A DNA stretch of 64,000 bases. It comes from Rhodoferax sp. GTDB lineage: Bacteria; Pseudomonadota; Gammaproteobacteria; Burkholderiales; Burkholderiaceae_C. The DNA is taken from contig JARWZT010000020.1 in the NCBI GenBank assembly GCA_029866205.1, forward strand, positions 1 through 64,000. The letters run 5' to 3'. Every line of letters begins with the position of its first letter. Positions within the stretch are counted from its first letter, which is position 1. Below are positions 33,913 through 42,676 of this stretch, in pieces. Under the pieces are notes generated by a model. That model had not been told where the DNA came from, did not search any database, and was given only the letters and a program-made list of their open reading frames with translations. Made by a program: the position numbers and the translations under genes.

Positions 33913-35232
33913 ATGAACATCATCGTCTTGGGCGCCGGCATCATCGGCATCAGTACCGCCTGGCACTTGGCCGAGCGCGGCCACCGGGTGACCGTGGTGG
34001 AGCGCCAAAGCGGTGCCGCGCTGGAAACCAGCTTTGCCAACGCCGGACAAATATCGGTCAGCTACTGCGAACCGTGGGCCAACCGCGAAGCGCCGCTCAA
34101 AGCACTGAAGTGGATGCTGAGCAAAGAGGCGCCGCTGCTGTTTCGCCCGCAAAACCCGTTCGGGCCAGGATGGCGCCAATATGCCTGGGGCTTGCAGTTT
34201 TTGGCCAACTGCAACGATGTCGCCTTTGAGCGCAATGTGCAGCAACTCGTGGCGCTGGGCGCCTACAGCCACGCCGCACTGAAAGACGTGGTCGCTGCCA
34301 CCGGTATTGCGTACCAGCGCCTGCAAAACGGGATCGCCCACTATTTCACTGACCCGCATGCCTTTGAATCTGCCGCGCAATCCGCCGCGCTGATGGGACG
34401 CTTTGGCGTGGACCGCAGGGTCGTCGGCCGGGAGGAACTGCTGCGCATTGAGCCGTCGCTCAAAAACTACGCACACCGCATCGCCGGGGGTACGTACACC
34501 GCCAGCGATGAATCGGGCGATGCCTGCACATTTACCCAGGCCCTGGCCCAAAAGTGCGCGCAGCGGGGCGTCGAGTTTTTGTATGGCCACAGCGTTGCAG
34601 GTCTGCGGGTCAGCGATGGACGGGTCCATGCGGTAGCAGTGCGGGCGGTGCCCCAGGTCGGTGAAGCATCAGCCCCTGCCACCCAGCTCTTGCAGGCCGA
34701 CCAGGTGGTGGTGGCCTGCGGTTCGTTCAGTGCGCCGCTCTTGCGCAGCGTGGGCGTGGCGGTGCCGATCTACCCGGGCAAGGGTTACAGCGCCACTTTC
34801 GACATCCTGAACGCCGATGCGGCCCCCAATGTCTCGACGATTGACGATGCCAAAAAGATCGCCATTACCCGCCTGGGCACGCAAATCCGGGTGGCCGGCA
34901 CGATTGAGGTGGGCGGATACGACCTGACGCTGGACAGCCCCCTGGCGCGGGCGCGCTGCCATATGCTGGCGCGCCGGGTCGAAGAAGTCTGGCCTGGCAT
35001 GTGCGACACCCGCACGCCCGAAGAAGGCGGCAAGCCCCATTTCTGGGCCGGTTTGCGCCCGGCCACACCGACCAACATTCCCCTGATCGGCCAGACCAAA
35101 GTGCGCGGACTCTGGGTCAACGCCGGCCACGGCACGCTGGGCTGGACCCATGGTGCGGGCTCGGGCAAAGCGCTGGCCGAAGCGATGGATGGGCGCTCGC
35201 CCGCCATGGCTTTCAGCATGTACCGGGGCTAG
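33913..35232 (+). CDS. dadA: D-amino-acid dehydrogenase, FAD-dependent (DadA-like)
   Basis: Oxidatively deaminates D-amino acids at the membrane, passing electrons to the respiratory chain. 439 residues. FAD-binding motif VLGAGIIGISTAWHLAERG at 4-22, then ETSFANAGQISVSYCEPWA, the DadA segment after the first domain, and C-terminal WAGLRPATPTNIPLIG...NAGHGTLGWTHGAGSG. Starts at ATG 33913; an upstream in-frame ATG would add nine residues. Divergent from argP. No alanine racemase gene is adjacent. The 3' end overlaps the convergent LysR gene by 4 bp. Confidence 0.93.
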   Translation: MNIIVLGAGIIGISTAWHLAERGHRVTVVERQSGAALETSFANAGQISVSYCEPWANREAPLKALKWMLSKEAPLLFRPQNPFGPGWRQYAWGLQFLANCNDVAFERNVQQLVALGAYSHAALKDVVAATGIAYQRLQNGIAHYFTDPHAFESAAQSAALMGRFGVDRRVVGREELLRIEPSLKNYAHRIAGGTYTASDESGDACTFTQALAQKCAQRGVEFLYGHSVAGLRVSDGRVHAVAVRAVPQVGEASAPATQLLQADQVVVACGSFSAPLLRSVGVAVPIYPGKGYSATFDILNADAAPNVSTIDDAKKIAITRLGTQIRVAGTIEVGGYDLTLDSPLARARCHMLARRVEEVWPGMCDTRTPEEGGKPHFWAGLRPATPTNIPLIGQTKVRGLWVNAGHGTLGWTHGAGSGKALAEAMDGRSPAMAFSMYRG

Positions 35233-36218
35233 TCCCGGGCGTTCGTGTGCACGGCTTGGGGTGCATGGGCCTCTTGCAGGCAGGCCAAAAAAGAGCGGGT
35301 GGCGCGCGATGCCACAGGTGAGCGCCGGGTGATGGCAAAAAACTGGCAGTCGTAATGAAAGAGATCCGGCTTGACCGCCTGCATCTGGCCGCGCTCCACG
35401 AAGCTGTGGGCGTAGTGGTCCGGCAAAAAGCCCAAAAAGCACCCCGACAAAATCAGCGTGGCGATCGACTCTTGGTCAAAACCGGTGGCCATGCGGGTCA
35501 GTTGCAGGCGTTGGCTGACCTGCAGATTGGGGGAGTGGTAGCCCAATCCGGCAAACGGCAGGGCCCTCACCGTATCCCAATCCAGCGACGCGTGGTCTGC
35601 GCCAAACAGCGCGTGGCCGGTGCCACAGTACAGCCGCATGTTCTCGTCAAACAACAGCGAATACTGCAGCGTGTCCGAATTGCGGTGGCCGGGAATGATG
35701 CCGATATGAAACTGGCCATCGAGCACGCCACGCTCAATGCCGTTGAGTGTGGCCACGTGCAGGTTGAGCCCCACGTCGGGCGCGCGCTGGGTAAATAGTG
35801 CAATCGCTTGGGCCACCTGCGCTTGCGGGTTGCTGACCGTTTTGTCAAACACCGCCACCTGCAATTGGCCGCCCATGCGCTGGTGAATTTCATCGACACT
35901 GCTGCGAAAAGCGTCGGTGGCTGCCAGCAACTGGGTGGTTTGGGCGTAGATTTTTTGCCCTTCCGGCGTGAGGGCAAAGCCGGCCCGGCCACGGCGGCAG
36001 AGCACCAGCCCAAGACGGGTTTCCAAGTCTTTAATATGGCGACTCACGGTCGAGGTGCCAATATTGAGCTCCAGCTCCGCTGCAGCCATGCCACCGCAAT
36101 CCGCCACGGCGCGAAACACGCGCAGCAAGCGCAAGTCCATGTCACTGAGCTGCCCCAAGGCAGAGCGCGAGGGTGCGCCCGGCGAGGCCAAGGTGCCCGA
36201 AGGCGATTTAAGTTTCAT
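35229..36218 (-). CDS. LysR-family regulator, probably of the adjacent beta-alanine genes
   Basis: 329 residues from ATG 36218 (MKLKSPSG); the helix-turn-helix starts about residue 27 (MDLRLLRVFRAVADCGGMAAAELELNIGTSTVSRHIKDLE), and that Met is an alternative start. Effector domain follows. It is divergent from an omega-amino-acid transaminase gene and mmsA. By analogy with Pseudomonas BauR, which activates bau genes of beta-alanine use, it is the likely local regulator; the analogy rests on gene order only. Confidence 0.88.
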   Translation of the reverse strand: MKLKSPSGTLASPGAPSRSALGQLSDMDLRLLRVFRAVADCGGMAAAELELNIGTSTVSRHIKDLETRLGLVLCRRGRAGFALTPEGQKIYAQTTQLLAATDAFRSSVDEIHQRMGGQLQVAVFDKTVSNPQAQVAQAIALFTQRAPDVGLNLHVATLNGIERGVLDGQFHIGIIPGHRNSDTLQYSLLFDENMRLYCGTGHALFGADHASLDWDTVRALPFAGLGYHSPNLQVSQRLQLTRMATGFDQESIATLILSGCFLGFLPDHYAHSFVERGQMQAVKPDLFHYDCQFFAITRRSPVASRATRSFLACLQEAHAPQAVHTNARD

Positions 36219-36335
36219 AAACACGCAACCAAATAGTGATAACTCACACTTTGTAAGAGTAACAGAAGCGCCCACAATGCAGTTTTCCCAGCCTACGGGC
36301 TGCCATCGTTGACTGCCCCTTCACCGGAGACTGCC

Positions 36336-37712
36336 ATGAAACCCCATGAAATTGCCGCCCACCAAAGCCAGGTTGCTGTGACCAGCACATCGACCTTTCC
36401 CATGGATGCCGCGTGGATGGAGGCGCACTGGATGCCTTACACCGGCAACCGCAACTTCAAAGCCAACCCGCGCATGATGGTCAGCGCCCAGGGCGCGTAT
36501 TACACGGACAGCAATGGCCGCAAAATCTTTGATGGCCTCTCCGGCCTGTGGACCTGCGGCTTGGGCCATGCCCGTCCCGAGATCACCGAGGCCGTCAGCC
36601 GCCAGGTCGGCACCCTGGACTATTCCCCGGCCTTTCAATTTGGTCATCCGCTCTCGTTTGAGCTGGCCAACAAGATCACGGCGCTCACGCCCGAGGGCTT
36701 GGACCATGTGTTCTTTACCGGCTCGGGCTCGGAATGTGCTGACACCTCGCTCAAGATGGCACGCGCCTACTGGCGCTCCAAGGGTCAGGGCACCAAAACC
36801 CGCCTCATCGGGCGCGAAAAGGGCTACCACGGCGTGAACTTTGCCGGCATTTCGGTGGGCGGCATTGGCGCCAACCGCAAAATGTTTGGCCAAGGGATTG
36901 AGGCCGACCATCTGCCCCACACCCAATTGCCCAGCAATTTTTACTCGCGCGGCATGCCGGCCAACGGCGTAGAGCTCGCCGACGAACTGCTGCGCCTGAT
37001 CACGCTGCACGACGCCTCCAACATTGCCGCCGTGATTGTGGAGCCCATGTCGGGTTCGGGCGGCGTGGTGGTGCCACCTGTAGGCTATCTGCAGCGCCTG
37101 CGCGAGATTTGCACCGCCAACAACATTCTGCTGATTTTTGATGAAGTGATCACCGGCTTCGGCCGCATGGGCGCTTACACCGGTGCCGCCGCCTTTGGCG
37201 TGACGCCAGACATCATGAACGTCGCCAAGCAAGTGACCAACGGCGCGCAGCCTCTGGGCGCGGTGATCGCGAAAAAAGAAATCTACGACACCTTTCTGGC
37301 GGCCGGTGGCCCGGACTACATGCTCGAGTTCGCCCACGGCTACACCTACTCGGCGCACCCTGTGGCGTGCGCTGCGGGCATTGCTGCGCTGGATGTGCTG
37401 GTCAACGAAAACATGATCGAGCGCGTGGCCGGTATTGCGCCGTATTTCGAGAACGCGGTGCACAGCCTCAAAGGCTCCAAACACGTCATCGACATTCGCA
37501 ATTACGGTTTGGCGGCGGGCTTGACCCTGGCCCCGGTGCCCGGAGAGCCGGCCAAACGCCCGTTCCAGGTGGCCATGCGCTGCCTGGAAAAAGGCTTTTA
37601 TGTGCGCTACGGCGGCGACACCATTCAGTTGGCGCCTCCCTTTATCGTCGAAAAGTCACAGATCGACAGCCTGATCAACGCCTTGGGCGAGGCGCTGAGC
37701 GAGACCGACTGA
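36336..37712 (+). CDS. bauA: Omega-amino acid (beta-alanine)--pyruvate transaminase
   Basis: PLP-dependent class III aminotransferase that moves the terminal amino group of beta-alanine or other omega-amino acids to pyruvate, giving malonate semialdehyde and alanine. 458 residues. DAAWMEAHWMPYTGNRNFKANPRM at the N-terminus is typical of this subgroup. FTGSGSECADTSLKMAR binds cofactor phosphate, LLIFDEVITGFGRMG carries the PLP Asp, and the Schiff-base lysine is about K298 in MNVAKQVTNGAQP. GGAGA ribosome site. mmsA follows 262 bp later; together they convert beta-alanine to acetyl-CoA. Confidence 0.93.
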   Translation: MKPHEIAAHQSQVAVTSTSTFPMDAAWMEAHWMPYTGNRNFKANPRMMVSAQGAYYTDSNGRKIFDGLSGLWTCGLGHARPEITEAVSRQVGTLDYSPAFQFGHPLSFELANKITALTPEGLDHVFFTGSGSECADTSLKMARAYWRSKGQGTKTRLIGREKGYHGVNFAGISVGGIGANRKMFGQGIEADHLPHTQLPSNFYSRGMPANGVELADELLRLITLHDASNIAAVIVEPMSGSGGVVVPPVGYLQRLREICTANNILLIFDEVITGFGRMGAYTGAAAFGVTPDIMNVAKQVTNGAQPLGAVIAKKEIYDTFLAAGGPDYMLEFAHGYTYSAHPVACAAGIAALDVLVNENMIERVAGIAPYFENAVHSLKGSKHVIDIRNYGLAAGLTLAPVPGEPAKRPFQVAMRCLEKGFYVRYGGDTIQLAPPFIVEKSQIDSLINALGEALSETD

Positions 37713-37781
37713 GCGAGACCTGCAGAGCGCAGCCAGCTTTGCGCCGCCGCCCGTCGCCTTGGGCGGTGAGCGGCGTGGCAT

Positions 37782-37823
37782 GCAAGTCGCCGGGTCAACG
37801 TGCATGGCGACTTGCGGGCTTTT
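37782..37823 (+). terminator. Hairpin between the transaminase gene and mmsA
   Basis: GCAAGTCGCC (37782-37791) and GGCGACTTGC (37806-37815) form a perfect 10-bp stem over a 14-nt loop, followed by GGGCTTTTGG. The T run is only four, so it may be a weak terminator or attenuator inside the operon. Confidence 0.55.
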
Positions 37824-37974
37824 GGCCCAAAATGCGGCTGAGACCTGAATTTTTTTCATCCCGTCCAGGCCGGCCTTCCCCGAACACAAAGCTAAGCTCA
37901 TCGCTTCGGCTGTGCCTCGGCGAAAACGCCAAATAAATCAAATTAATTACTTTTCTAACCGGAGCGAGCCTTCC

Positions 37975-39480
37975 ATGTCCACACTTCCCACCATCGGCCA
38001 CCTCATTGGCGGTCAACTGACCCAAGGCGGGACCCGCCACGCCGACGTTTTCAACCCCGCCACCGGCCAGGTCGAGAAAAAGCTGCTGCTGGCCGACAAG
38101 CTCACCGTCGAACAAGCCATTGCCAACGCCCAGGCGGCCTATCCTGCCTGGCGCAACACGCCCCCGCTCAAGCGCGCCCGCGTCATGAGCAACCTCAAGG
38201 TCTTGCTCGAAGCCCATGCCGATGAGCTTTGCGCTTTGGTGACCGCCGAGCACGGCAAGGTGCTCGCCGATGCCATGGGCGAGTTGCAGCGGGGCATTGA
38301 AAACGTGGAGTACGCGTCCTACGCGCCTGAGTTGCTCAAGGGCGAGCACAGCAAAAACGTGGGTCCTGCCATTGATTCCTGGAGCGAATTCCAGGCTCTG
38401 GGTGTGACCGCCGGCATTACGCCGTTTAATTTTCCGATCATGGTGCCCCTGTGGATGTGGCCCATGGCGGTGGCCTGCGGCAACACTTTTGTGCTTAAGC
38501 CTTCCGAGCGTGACCCCAGCAGCACCTTGCGCGTGGCCGAACTGGCGTTGCAAGCCGGTTTGCCACCGGGCGTGCTCAACGTGGTCAACGGCGACAAGGA
38601 GGCGGTGGACACGCTGCTCACCGACCCCCGCGTCAAAGCCATCAGCTTCGTCGGATCCACCCCCATTGCGGAATACATCTACTCGGTGGGCTGCGCCCAT
38701 GGCAAACGGGTGCAAGCCTTGGGCGGCGCCAAGAACCATGCGGTGGTCATGCCAGACGCCGACGTGCCCAATGCGGTGAACGCCCTGATGGGTGCGGCCT
38801 ACGGCTCCTGCGGCGAGCGCTGCATGGCCATTCCCTTGGTCGTGGCGGTAGGCGACGCTACCGCCGATGCTGTGATTGCCGGCCTGAAAGTCGAAATCGC
38901 CAAGATGCAAGTCGGCCCCGGTACTGCGGCTGGCATGGACATGGGACCGCTGGTGACCAAGCCCCATTTCGAGAAAGTCAAAGCCTACGTGGATCAAGGC
39001 GTGGCGGAAGGCGCCACTTTGGTGGTGGACGGCCGCAATGTGCGTGTGCCAGGTCATGAGGCGGGCTATTTCCTGGGTGCTTGCCTGTTTGACAATGTCA
39101 AGCCCGGCATGAAAATTTACCAGGAAGAGATCTTTGGCCCGGTGCTTGGCGTGGTGCGCGTCAAGACCTTGCAGGAGGCGATGGACCTGATTGATGCCCA
39201 TGAATATGGCAACGGAACCTGCATCTTCACCCGCGACGGTGAGGCGGCGCGCTACTTTACCGACAATATTCTGGTCGGCATGGTGGGTGTCAATGTGCCC
39301 TTGCCCGTGCCGGTGGCGTACCACTCCTTTGGCGGTTGGAAGCGCAGCCTGTTTGGTGATCTGCATGCGTATGGCCCCGATGCCGCGCGTTTTTATACCA
39401 AGCGCAAGACCATTACCCAGCGCTGGCCGTCGGCTGGCGTGCGCGAAGGCACGATGTTCAGCTTCCCCAGCAGCAAATAG
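37975..39480 (+). CDS. mmsA: CoA-acylating (methyl)malonate-semialdehyde dehydrogenase
   Basis: Aldehyde dehydrogenase that converts malonate or methylmalonate semialdehyde with CoA and NAD+ to acetyl- or propionyl-CoA plus CO2. 501 residues. The ALDH asparagine is in ITPFNFPIMVPLWMWPMA (about 152), KPSERDPSS and FVGSTPIAEYIY follow, and the catalytic cysteine is about C283 in SCGERCMAIPL; there is no usual ALDH general-base Glu, as expected for MmsA. ATG 37975 has GGAGCGAG nearby. Paired with bauA. An AT-rich region follows. Confidence 0.95.
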   Translation: MSTLPTIGHLIGGQLTQGGTRHADVFNPATGQVEKKLLLADKLTVEQAIANAQAAYPAWRNTPPLKRARVMSNLKVLLEAHADELCALVTAEHGKVLADAMGELQRGIENVEYASYAPELLKGEHSKNVGPAIDSWSEFQALGVTAGITPFNFPIMVPLWMWPMAVACGNTFVLKPSERDPSSTLRVAELALQAGLPPGVLNVVNGDKEAVDTLLTDPRVKAISFVGSTPIAEYIYSVGCAHGKRVQALGGAKNHAVVMPDADVPNAVNALMGAAYGSCGERCMAIPLVVAVGDATADAVIAGLKVEIAKMQVGPGTAAGMDMGPLVTKPHFEKVKAYVDQGVAEGATLVVDGRNVRVPGHEAGYFLGACLFDNVKPGMKIYQEEIFGPVLGVVRVKTLQEAMDLIDAHEYGNGTCIFTRDGEAARYFTDNILVGMVGVNVPLPVPVAYHSFGGWKRSLFGDLHAYGPDAARFYTKRKTITQRWPSAGVREGTMFSFPSSK

Positions 39481-39511
39481 AGATAGCATACATAAGTGTT
39501 TGGATCTTGCT

Positions 39512-39544
39512 TTTAAGTTAAATTCTATATTTTTATAACTTAAA
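39512..39544. promoter_or_regulatory. AT-rich inverted repeat between mmsA and the winged-helix gene
   Basis: TTTAAGTTA (39512-39520) and TAACTTAAA (39536-39544) are perfect 9-bp mirror arms with a 15-bp spacer. The surrounding 60 bp (39481-39540) has 14 G/C by hand count, far below the rest of the window. It could end mmsA transcription or be an operator for the regulator encoded at 39657. Confidence 0.5.
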
Positions 39545-39656
39545 TCATAAAAGTAACAATAAGTGTAGACAGTCTTGCTAAAAAAAGTGGAGAATCAACA
39601 CATCGGGTAAAAAACCTGAAAATTTGAAAATATCATTTAAATCGTTGGAAAAATAT

Positions 39657-40022
39657 ATGACCAAGACTAAAGTAGCAAACTTATCGCAGATGTATACCAA
39701 GTACCTGAACTTGGTCCAAGCGGTTCGCAGCCTGCCCAGTTTCCCCAGCCTGGATGCAGTCGAGTCGCGCATGCTCAATACGTTTGCTGCTGCTTGGCAT
39801 GACGAAAAGCAAATCACCGTGCTCGAAGCCATGGTGATGCTGCCGGAGATCTCCACCACCACCGCGCACCGCCGCCTCAAGATGTTGCGCAAAAAAGGCA
39901 TGATTGATTTGAATCTTGATGCCCATGACAACCGTGTAAAGTACGTGGTTCCCACTAAGGCAACGCACCAGTACTTTGCGCAGTTGGGTCAATGCATGGA
40001 GAAGGCCCAAGAAGCGGCCTGA
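39657..40022 (+). CDS. Small winged-helix (MarR-like) DNA-binding protein
   Basis: 121 residues. After an N-terminal helix (NLSQMYTKYLNLVQAVRSLPSFPSLDAVESRMLNTFAAAW) comes a winged-helix domain, about 55-110: ITVLEAMVMLPEISTTTAHRRLKMLRKKGMIDLNLDAHDNRVKYVVPT, where STTTAHRRLKMLRKKG is the recognition helix and DNRVKYVV the wing. No ligand domain. ATG 39657 with GGAAAA upstream is used; 39624 is possible. The gene sits in the lowest-GC stretch of the window with an inverted repeat upstream, and precedes a membrane protein gene in the same direction. Target unknown. Confidence 0.78.
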   Translation: MTKTKVANLSQMYTKYLNLVQAVRSLPSFPSLDAVESRMLNTFAAAWHDEKQITVLEAMVMLPEISTTTAHRRLKMLRKKGMIDLNLDAHDNRVKYVVPTKATHQYFAQLGQCMEKAQEAA

Positions 40023-40104
40023 GTATTTCGCGACTCTGGGCGGCCTGCGTGCCGTGCAAGCGCTTATTTCCCTAGGTGATGGGCGTTTGAACATAGAGAG
40101 CAGT

Positions 40105-40656
40105 ATGCGTATGCGGTTGCAGAGTACGGCTCTGATAGTGGGGCTGACGGCGCTTTCATATGCTGCCCTGTATTTGGTCAATGAATACGTTTTTTCGGTT
40201 TTTGGCTTTTCTGCGGGCGTGAACTGGATCTTTTTGCCTAGCGGCGTGCGGCTGGTCGCTATTCTGCTGTTTGAGAAGTGGGGCGCACTCGGGGTCGTAC
40301 TCGGCTCGCTGATGGTGGCCTTTCACGATGCGCTGCTGACCGACCCGGTGACGGTCGCGGTGGCTGCCTGCATCTCGGGATTGGCGCCCTTGCTGGCTCG
40401 CCAAGCCCACCTTCGTTTTTCCAATCTGGATGTCAATCTCACCGCGCTGAGCGCCCGGGGCCTGGTGCGCTTGGCCGTGACTTTTTCTGCGCTGAGTGCG
40501 GCATTGCACCAAAGCTGGTACGTCTGGCGTGGCGTCTCAGACCATCCATTCAACAGCGTCCTTGTCATGTTCACTGGTGACATGCTGGGTGCGATGGTGG
40601 TGTTGTATGCCGCCAAAGTGATGCTGTCGCTCGGTGCCCGCGTGCGCGGGGGATAA
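40105..40656 (+). CDS. Stand-alone MASE1-like integral membrane protein
   Basis: 183 residues, five to six predicted membrane helices and almost no soluble part. Segments such as GVNWIFLPSGVRLVAILLFEKWGALGVVLGSL and FNSVLVMFTGDMLGAMVVLY resemble the MASE1 membrane sensor domain normally fused to GGDEF or histidine kinase domains, but no output domain follows. Start ATG 40105 or 40111. Encoded 82 bp after the winged-helix gene, with uup 10 bp downstream. The MASE1 link is by eye and needs a profile search; it could be another six-helix family. Confidence 0.6.
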   Translation: MRMRLQSTALIVGLTALSYAALYLVNEYVFSVFGFSAGVNWIFLPSGVRLVAILLFEKWGALGVVLGSLMVAFHDALLTDPVTVAVAACISGLAPLLARQAHLRFSNLDVNLTALSARGLVRLAVTFSALSAALHQSWYVWRGVSDHPFNSVLVMFTGDMLGAMVVLYAAKVMLSLGARVRGG

Positions 40657-40666
40657 TCCGGTCCAC

Positions 40667-42625
40667 ATGGCACTGATTACCTTACTGGACGCCCAACTCG
40701 CTTTTGGACACGTACCCCTGCTCGACCACGCAGGCTTTTCACTCGAACCGGCAGAGCGCGTTGGCCTGATTGGGCGCAACGGCGCCGGCAAATCGTCGAT
40801 GCTCAAGATCTTGGCGGGCATGGAAAAGCCCGACGATGGGACGGTGCAGGTGCAAAACAACACCCGCATCGCCTTTGTGGCCCAAGAACCCAGCCTGGAC
40901 GGCAATTCAACGGTTTTTGAGTCGGTCAGCATGGGCTTGCAGCGCATTCGCCACCTGATTGAAGAGTATTCGCAAGGCCATGGCGACCTCGACGCTATGC
41001 AAAGCGAAATTGAGGCCCTGGACGGCTGGAACTGGGAACAGCGCGTCGGCGAGACCCTCCATCGCCTTCATCTGGATCCTGAGGCGAAGGTAAGCACGCT
41101 GTCTGGTGGCACCAAGAAGCGCGTAGCGCTGGCGCAGGCCCTGGTGGCCCAGCCCGAGGTACTGCTGCTGGACGAGCCGACCAACCACCTGGACCTGGAC
41201 TCGATCGAGTGGCTTGAAGGACTGCTGATCGACTTCAAGGGCAGCATCATCACCATCACCCACGACCGCTCTTTTTTGGACAACGTGGCGACCCGGATTG
41301 TTGAGCTTGACCGGGGCAAGCTCTTGTCTTACCCCGGCAACTTTGCGGCGTATTTGCTGCAAAAAGAAGAGCAATTGGCGCAAGAAGCGGTCATCAATGC
41401 ACGCGCCGACAAGCTGCTGGCCCAAGAAGAAGTGTGGATCCGCAAGGGCGTGGAAGCCCGGCGCACCCGCGCCACGGCGCGCATCGTTCGCCTGGACAAC
41501 CTGCGCGCCAGCCGGGAGGCGCGCCGCGAAGTGGTGGGTAGCGTCAATATGGACGTCAACAGCGGGGTGGCCAGCGGCAAGCTGGTGGCCGAACTGACCC
41601 ATGTTTCCAAGCGCTTTGGCGAGCGGGAAATCGTGCGTGATTTCTCAGCCACCATCTTGCGCGGCGACAAAATTGGTTTGCTGGGGCCCAATGGCGCAGG
41701 CAAAACCACGCTGCTCAAGCTCATATTGGGCGAATACCAGCCCGATCCAGCGCCCGCCCACGCCCCCGCGCCAGAGCCTGGCCACAGCCCTTGGGGCACT
41801 GTGCGCCAGGGCGCCAACATTTCCGTGGCCTACTTTGACCAGATGCGCAACGCGCTGGACATGGACGCCACGCTGGAAGACTTCATCAGCCCAGGCAGCG
41901 AATGGATCGAAATCGGCAACCGCCGCCAACACGTCAAAAGCTACCTCGGAGACTTTTTGTTTTCGCCCGCACGTGCCAATTCGCCGGTGCGGTCTTTGAG
42001 TGGCGGCGAGCGCAACCGGCTGCTGCTGGCGCGCCTGTTTGCGCGCCCGGCCAACGTGCTGGTGCTGGACGAGCCCACCAACGACCTGGACATCGACACG
42101 CTGGAGCTGCTGGAAGATCTGTTGCAAAACTACGACGGAACTGTGTTTTTGGTCAGCCACGACCGGACTTTTTTGGATAACGTGGTCACCAGCACCATCG
42201 CTTATGAGGGCGATGCACGCTGGCGTGAATACGAAGGGGGCGTCAGCGACTGGCTTACGCAGAGCAAGCGTGCCAGCGACATTGCCCAGTCCAAAGGGCA
42301 AAAAGGGGCGGTGCCTTTCAACTATGGGCGTGACCAAGCTGCCAAACCGGCGGCGGCCGAAGCGGCGATTCCTGTGCCCCCTGTGGTGGCAGCAGCGCCT
42401 CTCAAGTCCCGCAAGCTGAGCTTCAAGGAGCAACGGGAGCTCGACGCTTTGCCTGAAAAAATTGCCGCGCTAGAGGCTGAGCAAAGCGAGATCAACGCCT
42501 TGTTGGCCGACGGCACGCTCTACGCCCGTGACAACCCCCGGGCCCTGCAGCTGGCAAGCCGAAACACCGCCATTGATACCGAATTGATGGCCGCCTTGGA
42601 GCGCTGGGAATTGCTCGGCGCCTGA
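40667..42625 (+). CDS. uup: ABC-F ATPase Uup
   Basis: Cytosolic twin-ATPase of the ABC-F class acting on ribosomes or DNA structure (Uup affects transposon excision and ribosome function). 652 residues. First ATPase: Walker A GRNGAGKSS (36-44), signature LSGGTKKR, Walker B LLLDEPTNHLDL. Second: GPNGAGKTT near 339, LSGGERNR, LVLDEPTNDLDI. C-terminal coiled coil (about 575-650, KLSFKEQRELDALPEKIAALEAEQ) is the Uup hallmark. A Pro/Ala-rich insert (PDPAPAHAPAPEPG) follows the second Walker A and is unusual. Convergent with the CoA-transferase gene. Confidence 0.95.
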   Translation: MALITLLDAQLAFGHVPLLDHAGFSLEPAERVGLIGRNGAGKSSMLKILAGMEKPDDGTVQVQNNTRIAFVAQEPSLDGNSTVFESVSMGLQRIRHLIEEYSQGHGDLDAMQSEIEALDGWNWEQRVGETLHRLHLDPEAKVSTLSGGTKKRVALAQALVAQPEVLLLDEPTNHLDLDSIEWLEGLLIDFKGSIITITHDRSFLDNVATRIVELDRGKLLSYPGNFAAYLLQKEEQLAQEAVINARADKLLAQEEVWIRKGVEARRTRATARIVRLDNLRASREARREVVGSVNMDVNSGVASGKLVAELTHVSKRFGEREIVRDFSATILRGDKIGLLGPNGAGKTTLLKLILGEYQPDPAPAHAPAPEPGHSPWGTVRQGANISVAYFDQMRNALDMDATLEDFISPGSEWIEIGNRRQHVKSYLGDFLFSPARANSPVRSLSGGERNRLLLARLFARPANVLVLDEPTNDLDIDTLELLEDLLQNYDGTVFLVSHDRTFLDNVVTSTIAYEGDARWREYEGGVSDWLTQSKRASDIAQSKGQKGAVPFNYGRDQAAKPAAAEAAIPVPPVVAAAPLKSRKLSFKEQRELDALPEKIAALEAEQSEINALLADGTLYARDNPRALQLASRNTAIDTELMAALERWELLGA

Positions 42626-42676
42626 GCTGGGCGCGGCGGGCGGCCGGCGCTACCCGAGCCGTCGCACTCGTGAAAC

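Noticed and set aside
37795..39489. Long open frame on the strand opposite mmsA
   Set aside because: Antisense shadow of a secure gene, composition biased to His/Gly/Arg, no start signal or family motif.
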